Source of the DNA: UBA10649 sp965278945
Lineage (GTDB): Bacteria > Actinomycetota > Actinomycetes > S36-B12
Direction: 5' to 3'
Assembly (NCBI GenBank): GCA_965278945.1
Contig: OZ257128.1
Span: 682,001-746,000 of the forward strand
Length of the DNA stretch: 64,000 nucleotides
The position numbers and the translations under genes are program-made. The first letter of the stretch is position 1. Each line of letters begins with the position of its first letter. This document shows positions 1-7,771 of the stretch, piece after piece. Below the pieces are notes generated by a model that was given only the letters and a program-made list of their open reading frames with translations, was not told where the DNA came from and made no database searches.

Positions 1-1
1 C

Positions 2-619
2 GCCGCCGCGTTCGCCGACCTGGACAGCAAGCATCCCGGGCGCTTCCTCCTGGGCATCGGCACGTCGCACCCGACGTCGACGTCCGCCTACAACAAGCCG
101 TACAGCCACACGATCGGGTACCTCGACGGGCTCGATGCGGCGCAGCCGCCGGTGCCCGTCGACCGTCGCATCGTCGCCGCGCTCGGCCCGAAGATGCTCA
201 AGCTCGCGGGGGAGCGCTCGATCGGCGCATTCCCGTACTTCGTGCCGGTCGAGCACACCGCGTTCGCGCGCTCGATCCTCGGCGACGGCCCTCTGCTCAC
301 CCCCGAGCAGGCGGTGCTCTTCGAGACTGATCCGGTCGTCGCACGTGCCATCGCCCGCCAGCACATGGAGTACTACCTCGCCCAGCCGAACTACACCCAG
401 GCGCTGCGGCAGTTCGGCTTCGACGACGCGGACTTCGCCAATGGCGGCAGCGACCGCCTCGCCGACACGATCGTCGCGTGGGGCGACGTCGACGATGTTG
501 TCGCGCGGATCCACGCGCACCACGACGCCGGTGCCGACACGGTCGTCGTCCAGGTGCTCACCCACGAGGCGAACGACTTCGCCAGCGCCGACTACCGGCT
601 GCTGGCAGGTGCGCTGTGA
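2..619 (+). CDS. LLM-class F420-dependent oxidoreductase, C-terminal part
   Basis: This is the last 205 codons of a gene whose start lies left of the window. The visible part carries the luciferase-like (LLM) pattern of a TIM-barrel F420 oxidoreductase: an early GRFLLGIGTSHP strand, then ALGPKMLKLA (the usual 'gl.pkml' helix) and a C-terminal DDVVARIHAHHDAGADTVVVQ segment. These enzymes move hydride between coenzyme F420 and alcohol, ketone or enone groups. The stop overlaps the GTG start of the next dehydrogenase by 4 bp, so the two genes are co-translated. Its exact substrate cannot be read; the family is certain enough, the reaction is not. Confidence 0.82.
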   Translation, partial: AAAFADLDSKHPGRFLLGIGTSHPTSTSAYNKPYSHTIGYLDGLDAAQPPVPVDRRIVAALGPKMLKLAGERSIGAFPYFVPVEHTAFARSILGDGPLLTPEQAVLFETDPVVARAIARQHMEYYLAQPNYTQALRQFGFDDADFANGGSDRLADTIVAWGDVDDVVARIHAHHDAGADTVVVQVLTHEANDFASADYRLLAGAL

Positions 620-1434
620 CCGGTCGTCTTGAGGGCAAGGTCGCTCTCATCACCGGAGCGGCCCGTGGCCAGGGAGCCAATCACGCGCGAGTGCTGGCCG
701 GGGAGGGCGCCGACATCGTCGCCGTCGACATCTGCCACGACATCAGCTCGCTCTATCCGCTCGGCACGCGAGCCGAGCTCGACCAGGTCGTCGCGTCCGT
801 GCGCGCGATCGGCCGGGATGCGATCGCGCTCGAGTGCGACCAGCGCAACGACGGTGCCGTTGCGGAGGTGGTGAAGGCGGCCGAGGCAGAGTTCGGGCGC
901 ATCGACATCCTCGTCAACAACGCCGGCGTGCTCGCCGTGTCGGGCATCTACGAGATGTCCGTGGAGGAGATGGACCTGCAGATCGACATCAACCTCAAGG
1001 GGCCGTTCAACTTCGTGCGCCATGTGTCACCCGGCATGAAGGACCGAGGCTTCGGCCGCATCGTCAACATCTCCTCCTCCGGCGGCGTCCGTCCCTTCTC
1101 GTACCTCTCGCATTACGTCGCGGCCAAGGCCGGCCTGATCATGGCGGGCAAGAGCTGGGCCCAGGAGCTCGGCGAGTGGGGCATCACGGTCAACGCGATC
1201 GCCCCCGGCGTCCTGCGCACCCCGATGAACGACTACGTGCTCGCCATCCTCGACCAGGACAAGTCCCTCGACGACGGATACGCCGAGTGGATGGAGCGCA
1301 ACGTCTTCAAGGGCAAGGACAACCCCCTCGAGCTCGACGACATCTCGCGCGCGATCGTCTACCTCGCCAGCGAGGACGGCCGCGCGGTCACCGGGCAGAC
1401 GCTCGGCGTCGACTCCGGCTGGACGATCACCTGA
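616..1434 (+). CDS. Mycofactocin-coupled SDR family oxidoreductase (carveol-dehydrogenase type)
   Basis: 272-residue short-chain dehydrogenase. The GTG start at 616 sits in a GTGA overlap with the upstream F420 oxidoreductase stop. The glycine motif TGAARGQG is at 13-20, NNAG at 101-104, and catalytic Tyr167 and Lys171 are present. After strand 2 there is an insertion containing DICHDISSLYPLGTRAEL; this insertion is the mark of the SDR subfamily with non-exchangeable NAD that uses mycofactocin as external electron acceptor (carveol dehydrogenase group). Its presence a few genes from the mft locus fits that. It likely oxidises a secondary alcohol of the imported substrate. Substrate unknown. 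Confidence 0.88.
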   Translation: MTGRLEGKVALITGAARGQGANHARVLAGEGADIVAVDICHDISSLYPLGTRAELDQVVASVRAIGRDAIALECDQRNDGAVAEVVKAAEAEFGRIDILVNNAGVLAVSGIYEMSVEEMDLQIDINLKGPFNFVRHVSPGMKDRGFGRIVNISSSGGVRPFSYLSHYVAAKAGLIMAGKSWAQELGEWGITVNAIAPGVLRTPMNDYVLAILDQDKSLDDGYAEWMERNVFKGKDNPLELDDISRAIVYLASEDGRAVTGQTLGVDSGWTIT

Positions 1435-2195
1435 TGCCGGAGACCTCGGCTCGGCGAGTCCTCATCACCGGAGGCGCGATCGGGATCGGGGCGGCGTGCG
1501 TTCGCCAGTTCGCGGCACTCGGCGACAGCGTCGTCATCGCGGACGTCCTGGAGCATGAGGGCAGCGAGCTCGCTGCGGAGCTGGTCGCGGGCGGAATGGA
1601 CGTCGAGTTCGTCTCGATGGACATGCGTTCGGCGGCTCAGATCGCCGACGGCGTGGCGCGGACCGAGCATGACGGCTTCGACGTGGTCGTGGCCAACGCC
1701 GGGATCGTGCGACTCGTCCCGTTCACGAGTCTGAGCGACGCCCAATGGGACGAGACCATGGAGGTCAATCTCAAGGGCGCGATGCAGACCTTCCGAGCGG
1801 CTCTTCCCGCGCTGATCGCCAAGGGCGGGGGCAGCCTCGTCGCGATGACGTCGATCGCCGGCCACACCTACGGGTGGCAGGAGCATGTCCAGTACTCCAC
1901 GGCGAAGGCGGGACTCATCGGACTGGTCCGATCGCTCGCCGTCGAGTTCGGCCCGAGCAACGTCCGCGCGAATCTGATCGCTCCCGGGTACATCAGGACG
2001 GCCCAGTCGCTCGACGCGGTGAACTCCGCCGGCGCGGAACTCCTGGAAGCGAACGCGTCCACGGTGCCACTCGGTCGGATCGGGGAGCCCGACGACGTTG
2101 CCGGTGTTGCCGTGTTCTTGGCCTCGGACGCCGCGCGCTACGTCAGTGGCCAGACAATCGTTGTCGACGGAGGCCTGCTCGTCCGCCTCGGGTGA
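1434..2195 (+). CDS. SDR family oxidoreductase
   Basis: 253-residue classical short-chain dehydrogenase. Its ATG overlaps the preceding stop by one base (TGATG). It has TGGAIGIG at 12-19, an ANAG element, a Ser in the TSIAG strand, and Tyr154/Lys158 as YSTAK. The C-terminal SGQTIVVDGG motif is typical of FabG-like members. It shares an operon with the F420 oxidoreductase and the mycofactocin-coupled SDR, and probably acts on the same alcohol/ketone series. The family is sure; the substrate is not known. Confidence 0.88.
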   Translation: MPETSARRVLITGGAIGIGAACVRQFAALGDSVVIADVLEHEGSELAAELVAGGMDVEFVSMDMRSAAQIADGVARTEHDGFDVVVANAGIVRLVPFTSLSDAQWDETMEVNLKGAMQTFRAALPALIAKGGGSLVAMTSIAGHTYGWQEHVQYSTAKAGLIGLVRSLAVEFGPSNVRANLIAPGYIRTAQSLDAVNSAGAELLEANASTVPLGRIGEPDDVAGVAVFLASDAARYVSGQTIVVDGGLLVRLG

Positions 2196-2205
2196 TGGTA
2201 GTCGT

Positions 2206-2940
2206 CTAGCTGATGACGTAGCCGCCGTCGACGACGAGCGACTCGCCGAAGATTGACGCGGAGTCCGACGAGAGCAGGAAGCCGATCGCCGCAGCGATCT
2301 CCTCGGGCTGGATCAAGCGGCCGTGCAACTGCGTGGCGATGATCGCGTCGCGCTCGCGCTCGCCCTCGGGATTGTCGAAGAAGCGCCGGAGCATCGCGGT
2401 CTCGGTCGGGCCCGGGCACACGCTGTTCGCGCGGATGCCGTCCGCGCCGAAGTCGAGCGAGATCGTCTTCATCAGCATGATGAGCGCGGCCTTCGACGCG
2501 CAGTAGGCGGCGTTGTCGCGTCCCGCCGCGATGCCGAGCTGCGATGCGACGGCCACGATCGATCCGCCGCCGTTGGCGCGCAGGTGCGGGATCGCCTCGC
2601 GCACCACGTAGAAGACACCGGACAAGTTGACGCCCAGGATCTTGTCCCAGTCGGCGAGCGACACTGTCTCGACGGTCCCGCGCGGGGCGATGCCAGCAGC
2701 GCAGACGACCCCCGACAGTCCGCCCAGGACGCCGACCGCCTCGGTCACCGCGCCCGACATGGCGGCGGAGTCGCTGACGTCGGCGACGATCGTGTGGGTG
2801 CCGTCCGGCACGCCGTCGGGGAACCCCATGTCGACGGCCACGACGCTCGCGCCCTGGCCGCGCAGGCGCGCGACGGTCGCCTGGCCGATACCCGACCCGC
2901 CACCGGTGACGAACACTCGCTCAGAATGGTCAGAAGCCAT
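2206..2940 (-). CDS. SDR family oxidoreductase, divergent from the catabolic operon
   Basis: 244-residue short-chain dehydrogenase on the minus strand, with TGGGSGIG at 12-19, CAAG in place of NNAG (80-83), Ser133, Tyr146 and Lys150, and a FGESLVVDGG end. It is convergent with the SDR pair on its left (10-bp gap, no terminator seen) and divergent from the MoaF-like gene at 3124, sharing a 183-bp intergenic region rich in repeats. It is probably controlled together with the long rightward operon. Substrate unknown. Confidence 0.87.
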   Translation of the reverse strand: MASDHSERVFVTGGGSGIGQATVARLRGQGASVVAVDMGFPDGVPDGTHTIVADVSDSAAMSGAVTEAVGVLGGLSGVVCAAGIAPRGTVETVSLADWDKILGVNLSGVFYVVREAIPHLRANGGGSIVAVASQLGIAAGRDNAAYCASKAALIMLMKTISLDFGADGIRANSVCPGPTETAMLRRFFDNPEGERERDAIIATQLHGRLIQPEEIAAAIGFLLSSDSASIFGESLVVDGGYVIS

Positions 2941-2965
2941 GGATGGATCCCTTCGATCGTTGCCG

Positions 2966-3009
2966 TTCTGAGACGTCCGAATCGGACCTGGGAGCCATTC
3001 TGAGCCGTC
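2966..3009. promoter_or_regulatory. Direct repeats and palindrome in divergent control region
   Basis: TTCTGAGACGTC (2966-2977) and TTCTGAGCCGTC (2998-3009) are direct repeats whose starts lie 32 bp apart, about three helical turns. Overlapping the first is the palindrome GTCCGA-A-TCGGAC (2975-2987), 6-bp arms round one base. They sit just upstream of the minus-strand SDR start (2940). They look like a regulator site, perhaps for the GntR/FCD protein encoded at 14285, but that link is inference. Confidence 0.45.
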
Positions 3010-3032
3010 TCAAGGCTGGTTTATTTCGGGCG

Positions 3033-3074
3033 GGTAACAAAGTGGTAACTGGTAACTGCGAACTGTTGACAGTT
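3033..3074. promoter_or_regulatory. GGTAAC repeats and AACTGT/ACAGTT palindrome before the catabolic operon
   Basis: GGTAAC occurs at 3033, 3044 and 3051, the last two as tandem GGTAACT heptamers. It is followed by AACTGT-TG-ACAGTT (3061-3074), a perfect 6-bp inverted repeat. A TTGACA hexamer (3066-3071) lies inside the palindrome, which would put an operator over the -35 element; no convincing -10 box follows at 16-18 bp. This is the likely promoter/operator zone for the rightward operon that begins at 3124. Confidence 0.4.
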
Positions 3075-3123
3075 GCTTAGCGTATGCCCAGACTTCACCA
3101 AAAGCCCCCCGAAAGGAGCCCAA

Positions 3124-3456
3124 ATGCCGGGTACGTACCCCGCGTTGGACCGTACCGCCGCCATCGATTTCGGCGACGACGGACCGCTTGGCCCCTTCTC
3201 TGCGGAGCTGACCTTCCATTCCGCAGACCAGACCGTGGACTTCCGCGTTACCCGAGGCTCGCTGGTCGGCATCGCCGGCACCGTCCCGTTTACCGCCCAG
3301 GAAGTGGCCGACGGCATCTGGCTGGTGACATGGCAGGAGCCCGGCAACTTGTCGGTCACCCAGGTCCACAACTTCAACAGCGGCCTCCTGCTGACCGTGA
3401 ACGTCAACGAGGCCTACGAGCTCGCCCACATCAACGGAACGATCCACCTCACCTAA
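3124..3456 (+). CDS. Small MoaF-like (calycin-type) protein
   Basis: 110 residues; the ATG at 3124 is chosen because a strong GAAAGGAG ribosome site (3111-3118) precedes it. The chain looks all-beta, with a late LVTWQEPGNLSVTQVHNF segment and an ending in alternating polar/hydrophobic strands. This resembles the C-terminal MoaF-type lipocalin-like domain, found in small proteins that bind ligands or help process aromatic or N-containing substrates. No signal peptide and no catalytic motif is visible. It is the first gene of the long catabolic operon. The fold assignment is tentative; function unknown. Confidence 0.6.
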   Translation: MPGTYPALDRTAAIDFGDDGPLGPFSAELTFHSADQTVDFRVTRGSLVGIAGTVPFTAQEVADGIWLVTWQEPGNLSVTQVHNFNSGLLLTVNVNEAYELAHINGTIHLT

Positions 3457-3503
3457 GCCGTCGTCGTTCCATCTGCGCTAGTTGCGCCACAAGGAGATAT
3501 TTA

Positions 3504-4382
3504 GTGAACACGCTGCGATCGTTGATCGCCTCGGCAGAAGACAGAGGCAGGGCCGTCGTCCTTCCGGGCGCGTTTGACGCGCTCAGCGCCCGCCTCATCG
3601 AAGCTGCCGGGTTCGACGCCATCTACCTGACGGGCGCTGGATTCGCCAATTCCAGTCTGGGCGTTCCGGACATCGGGCTCGTCACAGCAACCGAGATGCG
3701 CGACCACGTGGCAAAGATCGTCGATGTCGTGGACATCCCGCTCGTCGTCGATGCCGACACCGGCTACGGCAACGCGATCAACATGGGCCGCACCGTCCGC
3801 CAGTTCGAGCGCGCCGGCGCATCCGCGCTGCAGATCGAGGACCAGCTCTTCCCCAAGAAGTGCGGTCACTTCGAGGGCAAGGGCGTCATCTCCGCGAAGG
3901 AGATGGTGCAGAAGGTGCACGCGGCAGTCGACGCTCGCAGGTCCGAGGACCTGCTCATCATCGCCCGAACCGACGCTCGGGCCGTGTCGACCCTGGAGGA
4001 GGCGCTCGAGCGTGCCGAGCTCTATCGCGAGGCCGGCGCTGACGTCCTGTTCGTCGAGGCGCCCACGTCGGTCGAGGAGATGCAGATCATCGGCCAGCGC
4101 CTGGACGGCCCGCTCGTCGCGAACATGGTCGAGGGCGGCAAGACACCCCTGCTCAGCGCGGGCGAGCTCGCCGATCTCGGCTTCTCCGTCGTCCTGTTCG
4201 CGAATGCGACCCTTCGCGTCGCGCATCGCGCGATCAATGGCCTGCTGACCGAACTGGCGCAGACCGGTACCACGAAGGCGATGCTCGACCAGATGGCCGG
4301 TTGGAACGAGCGCCAGGATGCCGTCGGCAAGTCGCACTACGACGCCCTGGAGCGCAAGTACTCGACCGAGGGCCAGTCATGA
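3504..4382 (+). CDS. Isocitrate lyase / PEP mutase superfamily C-C lyase
   Basis: 292 residues from a GTG start preceded by AAGGAGA (3491-3497). It is a beta/alpha barrel with Mg-binding DADTGYG at 83-89, IEDQ at 111-114 and the active-site loop KKCGH at 118-122. That loop is shared by methylisocitrate lyase, 2,3-dimethylmalate lyase and oxaloacetate decarboxylase; PEP mutases differ there. Such lyases split a 2-hydroxy dicarboxylate or tricarboxylate into two acids, typically releasing pyruvate or glyoxylate. Its stop overlaps the next start (ATGA). With the two MmgE/PrpD proteins downstream it suggests a methylcitrate-like hydratase/lyase finish to the pathway. The true substrate is unknown. 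Confidence 0.85.
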   Translation: MNTLRSLIASAEDRGRAVVLPGAFDALSARLIEAAGFDAIYLTGAGFANSSLGVPDIGLVTATEMRDHVAKIVDVVDIPLVVDADTGYGNAINMGRTVRQFERAGASALQIEDQLFPKKCGHFEGKGVISAKEMVQKVHAAVDARRSEDLLIIARTDARAVSTLEEALERAELYREAGADVLFVEAPTSVEEMQIIGQRLDGPLVANMVEGGKTPLLSAGELADLGFSVVLFANATLRVAHRAINGLLTELAQTGTTKAMLDQMAGWNERQDAVGKSHYDALERKYSTEGQS

Positions 4383-5785
4383 CGGCATCGGACCTGCGCA
4401 TCGCCAACGCCGACGTCGTCCTGCCGACCGGCGTGACGAAGGCCGACATCATCGTGCACGACGGACGTACCAGCGAGATCGTGCAGCCGGGGACGCCCGT
4501 GGAGACCACGTCGACACTCGACGCGACCGGACTGCATGTCTTCCCCGGCGTCGTCGACCCGCACGTTCACCTCGGCCCGAACATCACGTACCCGCAGTCA
4601 CCCGAGGATGCCGTTCCCGAGTCGCAGTCCGCGGCCGCCGGCGGCGTGACGACGATGCTCGCCTACCTGATGTCGGCCCAGCCGTACCACGAGGTCTACC
4701 CGACCGCCCTCGAGACGATGTCGAATCACTCCTTCACCGACTTCGGGTTCCACTTCTGTGTGGTCACCCGCGACCAGATCGAGGCCATCCCGGACTACGT
4801 GAGCGACCTTGGCGTCAGCTCCTACAAGTTCTTCATGAACTTCCGCGGCGAAGAGGGCGCCTACCTCGGCCTGCCCGGAAACGACGACGGCTTCATGTTC
4901 GACCTGCTTGAGGCGGCGCAGAAGAACGGCGCCATGCTCGATCCGCACGCGGAGAACATCGAGCTCGTGTGGCGACTTCGCGCAGCCGGCGTCAAGGAGG
5001 GCAAGACCCCCCTCGACAGCTGGAATATCAACCGTCCCGACTATGTCGAGGCCTCGGCACTCAACAGCCTCGCCTTCCTGGCCCGGGTCACCGGCGCGAG
5101 CGTCTACGCCGTGCACACCACGAGTGCGATCGCCCTCGACGTCCTTCGCCAGAGCCGCACCGGCTACGACAATGTCTTCGTCGAGACGTGCCCCCACTAC
5201 CTGACCCTCAACACCGGCTCCCCGTGCGGCACCTACGGCAAGGTCAACCCGCCGCTGCGCACCGAGGCCGATGCCGACGCGCTCTGGCAGGCGGTGGCCG
5301 ACGGTTTCGTCGACACGATCGGCTCCGATCACGTGCCGCGTCACCGCTCCTTCAAGGAGAAGGACATCTGGACCGCCTCAGCAGGCTTCCCCGGCATGGA
5401 GAACCTCCTGCCGACGATGCTCTCGAGCGGCTTCCATGAGCGCGGTCTTCCGTTGACGCGCATCGCCGAGGTCACCGCCTCGCGCCCCGCGCAGCTGTTC
5501 GGCATGTACCCCAAGAAGGGCGTCATCCAGGTCGGCTCGGATGCCGACTTCGCGATCGTCGACCTCAACGAGACCTACGAGGTCGCCGCGGCCGATCAGT
5601 TCTCCGCCTCGGAGTACACCCCGTGGGAGGGCTGGCAGATGACGGGCCGGGTCCGGCACACGATCCTGCGTGGCCAGACCGTCTTCTCGGTCGGCCGGGA
5701 CTTCGGCACGCCGACCGGCGAGTTCATCGCCCGCCGCTACAGCGGCGAAGCCGCCTTGGACGCGGCACGGGCGGTGACCGCATGA
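4379..5785 (+). CDS. Dihydropyrimidinase-family cyclic amidohydrolase
   Basis: 468 residues. The amidohydrolase metal ligands are all present: His62 and His64 (DPHVHLG), Lys150 (SSYKFF, the likely carboxylated lysine), His190 (DPHAEN), His246 (VHTTS) and Asp317 (GSDHVPR). This is the binuclear-metal set of hydantoinase, dihydropyrimidinase and allantoinase, which open cyclic amides or imides. Length matches the family. It overlaps both neighbours by 4 bp (ATGA), so it is tightly coupled to the lyase and to the amidase that follows. I infer ring opening of a lactam, imide or hydantoin-like substrate; the ring itself cannot be identified. Confidence 0.87.
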   Translation: MTASDLRIANADVVLPTGVTKADIIVHDGRTSEIVQPGTPVETTSTLDATGLHVFPGVVDPHVHLGPNITYPQSPEDAVPESQSAAAGGVTTMLAYLMSAQPYHEVYPTALETMSNHSFTDFGFHFCVVTRDQIEAIPDYVSDLGVSSYKFFMNFRGEEGAYLGLPGNDDGFMFDLLEAAQKNGAMLDPHAENIELVWRLRAAGVKEGKTPLDSWNINRPDYVEASALNSLAFLARVTGASVYAVHTTSAIALDVLRQSRTGYDNVFVETCPHYLTLNTGSPCGTYGKVNPPLRTEADADALWQAVADGFVDTIGSDHVPRHRSFKEKDIWTASAGFPGMENLLPTMLSSGFHERGLPLTRIAEVTASRPAQLFGMYPKKGVIQVGSDADFAIVDLNETYEVAAADQFSASEYTPWEGWQMTGRVRHTILRGQTVFSVGRDFGTPTGEFIARRYSGEAALDAARAVTA

Positions 5786-6471
5786 CCAATCCCTGGGACG
5801 ACGTGATCAGCGCCGAGGATCTCGCGCGCTACGACAAGGCCGGCTTCGGCCGTCCGTCGGGCATCGGCTCCAAGCCCGCGCTGCTGATCATCGACGTGCA
5901 GTACCGCACGCTCGGCGACACGCCCAAGCCCTTCGACGAGGCGATCAAGGACTACTCCACCGCGGTCGGCCAGGCCGGCTGGGACGCCGTCGATCAGATC
6001 GAGAAGCTGCTCACGACGTTCCGCGCGGCCGGTCACCCGGTCCTGTACCCGCACGTCGCGCCGAAGCTCGCCTACGACGCCGGCACGCTCGGCGCGAAGG
6101 TGCCGTCGATCATGTCGATCCCGGAGCAGGGCTACAAGATCCCGGACCGGCTCGCGCCGCGGCCTGACGACATCATGCTGCCGAAGAAGCACCCGAGCGC
6201 GTTCTTCGGAACCCCGCTCGTGAGCTACCTGATCGACCTCGGCGTCGACACCCTGATCGTCACGGGCTGCAGCACCAGCGGCTGCGTCCGCGGCACCGTC
6301 GTCGACGGCTTCGCCTACAACTTCAAGGCGATCGTCCCCCACGACGCGGTGTACGACCGAAGCGACCTCGTCCACAAGGTGAACCTGTTCGACATGGGCC
6401 AGAAGTACGCCGACGTCATGAGCACCGACGACGTCATCGCGAAGCTCGCCTCGCTCGAGGGGAGTGGCTGA
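5782..6471 (+). CDS. Isochorismatase-family amidohydrolase (cysteine hydrolase)
   Basis: 229 residues with the full cysteine-hydrolase triad: Asp38 (LLIIDVQ), Lys135/136 (PKKHPSAFFGT) and Cys168 (TGCSTSGCVRG). The TSGCVR pattern is that of N-carbamoylsarcosine amidase and maleamate amidase rather than true isochorismatase. These release ammonia from a linear amide or carbamoyl group. It begins inside the stop of the cyclic amidohydrolase (ATGA), so I read the pair as ring opening followed by deamination or decarbamoylation. Substrate not known. Confidence 0.85.
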   Translation: MTNPWDDVISAEDLARYDKAGFGRPSGIGSKPALLIIDVQYRTLGDTPKPFDEAIKDYSTAVGQAGWDAVDQIEKLLTTFRAAGHPVLYPHVAPKLAYDAGTLGAKVPSIMSIPEQGYKIPDRLAPRPDDIMLPKKHPSAFFGTPLVSYLIDLGVDTLIVTGCSTSGCVRGTVVDGFAYNFKAIVPHDAVYDRSDLVHKVNLFDMGQKYADVMSTDDVIAKLASLEGSG

Positions 6472-6472
6472 C

Positions 6473-6841
6473 ATGTACTCGATCAACTGGAGCCAGGTTC
6501 CCGAGACGGCCCACCTGCCGAACAATTTCCGCAACGCCGTGGCCGGCAAGGAGATGGGCGTCAACCGTATTCGCTGGGTGCACCCGACCTCGCTGCCCGC
6601 GCACATTCACGAGGACGCCGAGAAGGCCATCGTCGTGATCCAGGGCGCGATCTCGTTCATGATCAACGGCGAGGAGCTCACGCTGAGCGAGGGCGATGTC
6701 GCCATCGTGCCGCGCAATGCCGTCCACTCGGGCCACAGCATCGAGGGCGAGGCGGTCTTCATCGAGGTCTTCGCGCCCCTGCGCATCGAGAATCTCGCCG
6801 CGTTCCTCGGCGATACGTCCGTCACGATTGTGGAGGCCTGA
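6473..6841 (+). CDS. Cupin domain protein
   Basis: 122 residues from the ATG at 6473; a GTG at 6464 would add three residues, but a GGGGAG ribosome site fits the ATG better. It is a single small cupin: motif 1 has His44, His46 and Glu50 (PAHIHEDAEKA), motif 2 has GDVAIVPRNAVH with His85. These would bind one metal ion. Such stand-alone cupins can be isomerases, dioxygenases or sensors. It lies one base past the amidase stop and one base before the metallo-hydrolase, so it belongs to the same metabolic unit. Specific reaction unknown. Confidence 0.8.
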   Translation: MYSINWSQVPETAHLPNNFRNAVAGKEMGVNRIRWVHPTSLPAHIHEDAEKAIVVIQGAISFMINGEELTLSEGDVAIVPRNAVHSGHSIEGEAVFIEVFAPLRIENLAAFLGDTSVTIVEA

Positions 6842-6842
6842 C

Positions 6843-7706
6843 ATGGCACGGCAGCGCGTGAGCCCGAGAGTGGTCGTCGAGACCGAGCACTACGGCAGCA
6901 ACAACTCGATCGTCGTCGGCGACGACGGACTCGTCCATGTCGACTCGCCCCACCTGCTGTCGGACGCCAAGGCGTGGGCCGAGTACGCCTCGACGCTCGG
7001 CACGACCCGCTTCATCGTCAACACCGACCATCACCCCGACCACACCATCGGCAACTTCATGATCCCCGGAGAGGTGGTCGGACATCGCGTCACCCGCGAG
7101 CGCCTGCTCGCCGAGCCGCCGACGATGCAGTACCTGCAGGACCTGCTCGCGCGCCTGGATCCAGACGGCGTGCAGTACCTCGACGGCTACTCGGTGCGCG
7201 TTCCCAACGTGGTGTTCGACACGCAGATGACGCTCCATGTCGCGGGCGCGTCGGTCGAGCTGACGCATCATCGCGGCCATACGCGCAACAGCGTGATCGC
7301 GTACATGCCCGAGGACAAGGTGCTCTTCACCGGCGACGTCGTGTGCGAGGTCGGCCTGCCGTCCTTCCAGGACTCGCGCCTGGTCGACTGGTTCGACGCT
7401 CTCGACTTCGTCGAGACATATGACTTCGACGTCCTCGTGCCTGGCCACGGCCAGGTCACAGATCGGTCTGGAGTAGATCGCTACAGGCAGATGGGACGGA
7501 CCGTGGTGGCGGAGGTTGCAGACCGCATTGCCATGGGTCAAGAAGAAGAGCAAGTCGTGGCCGAGGTCCGTTTCGAGGACAACATCCACGTCGAGACACC
7601 CACGAATGCGGGCTACCCGGATGACCTCATCGAGTGGTTCCAAACGAAGTCCATTACCCGCATTTACACAGACCTGCTCGAGACACCAAGTCTCGCGCAT
7701 CGGTAG
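6843..7706 (+). CDS. Metallo-beta-lactamase-fold hydrolase
   Basis: 287 residues. The metal motif reads D62-H63-H64-P65-D66-H67, so the first His of the usual HxHxDH is Asp. The other ligands are present: His146 (HRGHTRN), Asp165 (FTGDVV) and His202 (VPGHG). The family includes thioester, lactone and sulfur-transfer hydrolases. In this cluster it may hydrolyse an ester, lactone or acyl-CoA. It follows the cupin with a single-base gap and ends before a 65-bp gap that precedes the transporter genes. Confidence 0.83.
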   Translation: MARQRVSPRVVVETEHYGSNNSIVVGDDGLVHVDSPHLLSDAKAWAEYASTLGTTRFIVNTDHHPDHTIGNFMIPGEVVGHRVTRERLLAEPPTMQYLQDLLARLDPDGVQYLDGYSVRVPNVVFDTQMTLHVAGASVELTHHRGHTRNSVIAYMPEDKVLFTGDVVCEVGLPSFQDSRLVDWFDALDFVETYDFDVLVPGHGQVTDRSGVDRYRQMGRTVVAEVADRIAMGQEEEQVVAEVRFEDNIHVETPTNAGYPDDLIEWFQTKSITRIYTDLLETPSLAHR

Positions 7707-7771
7707 CTCGCTGCCGGCAACCACAGCAAGTCAACAGGTAAGAACTACCAACGGGAAGATACGGAGATAAC

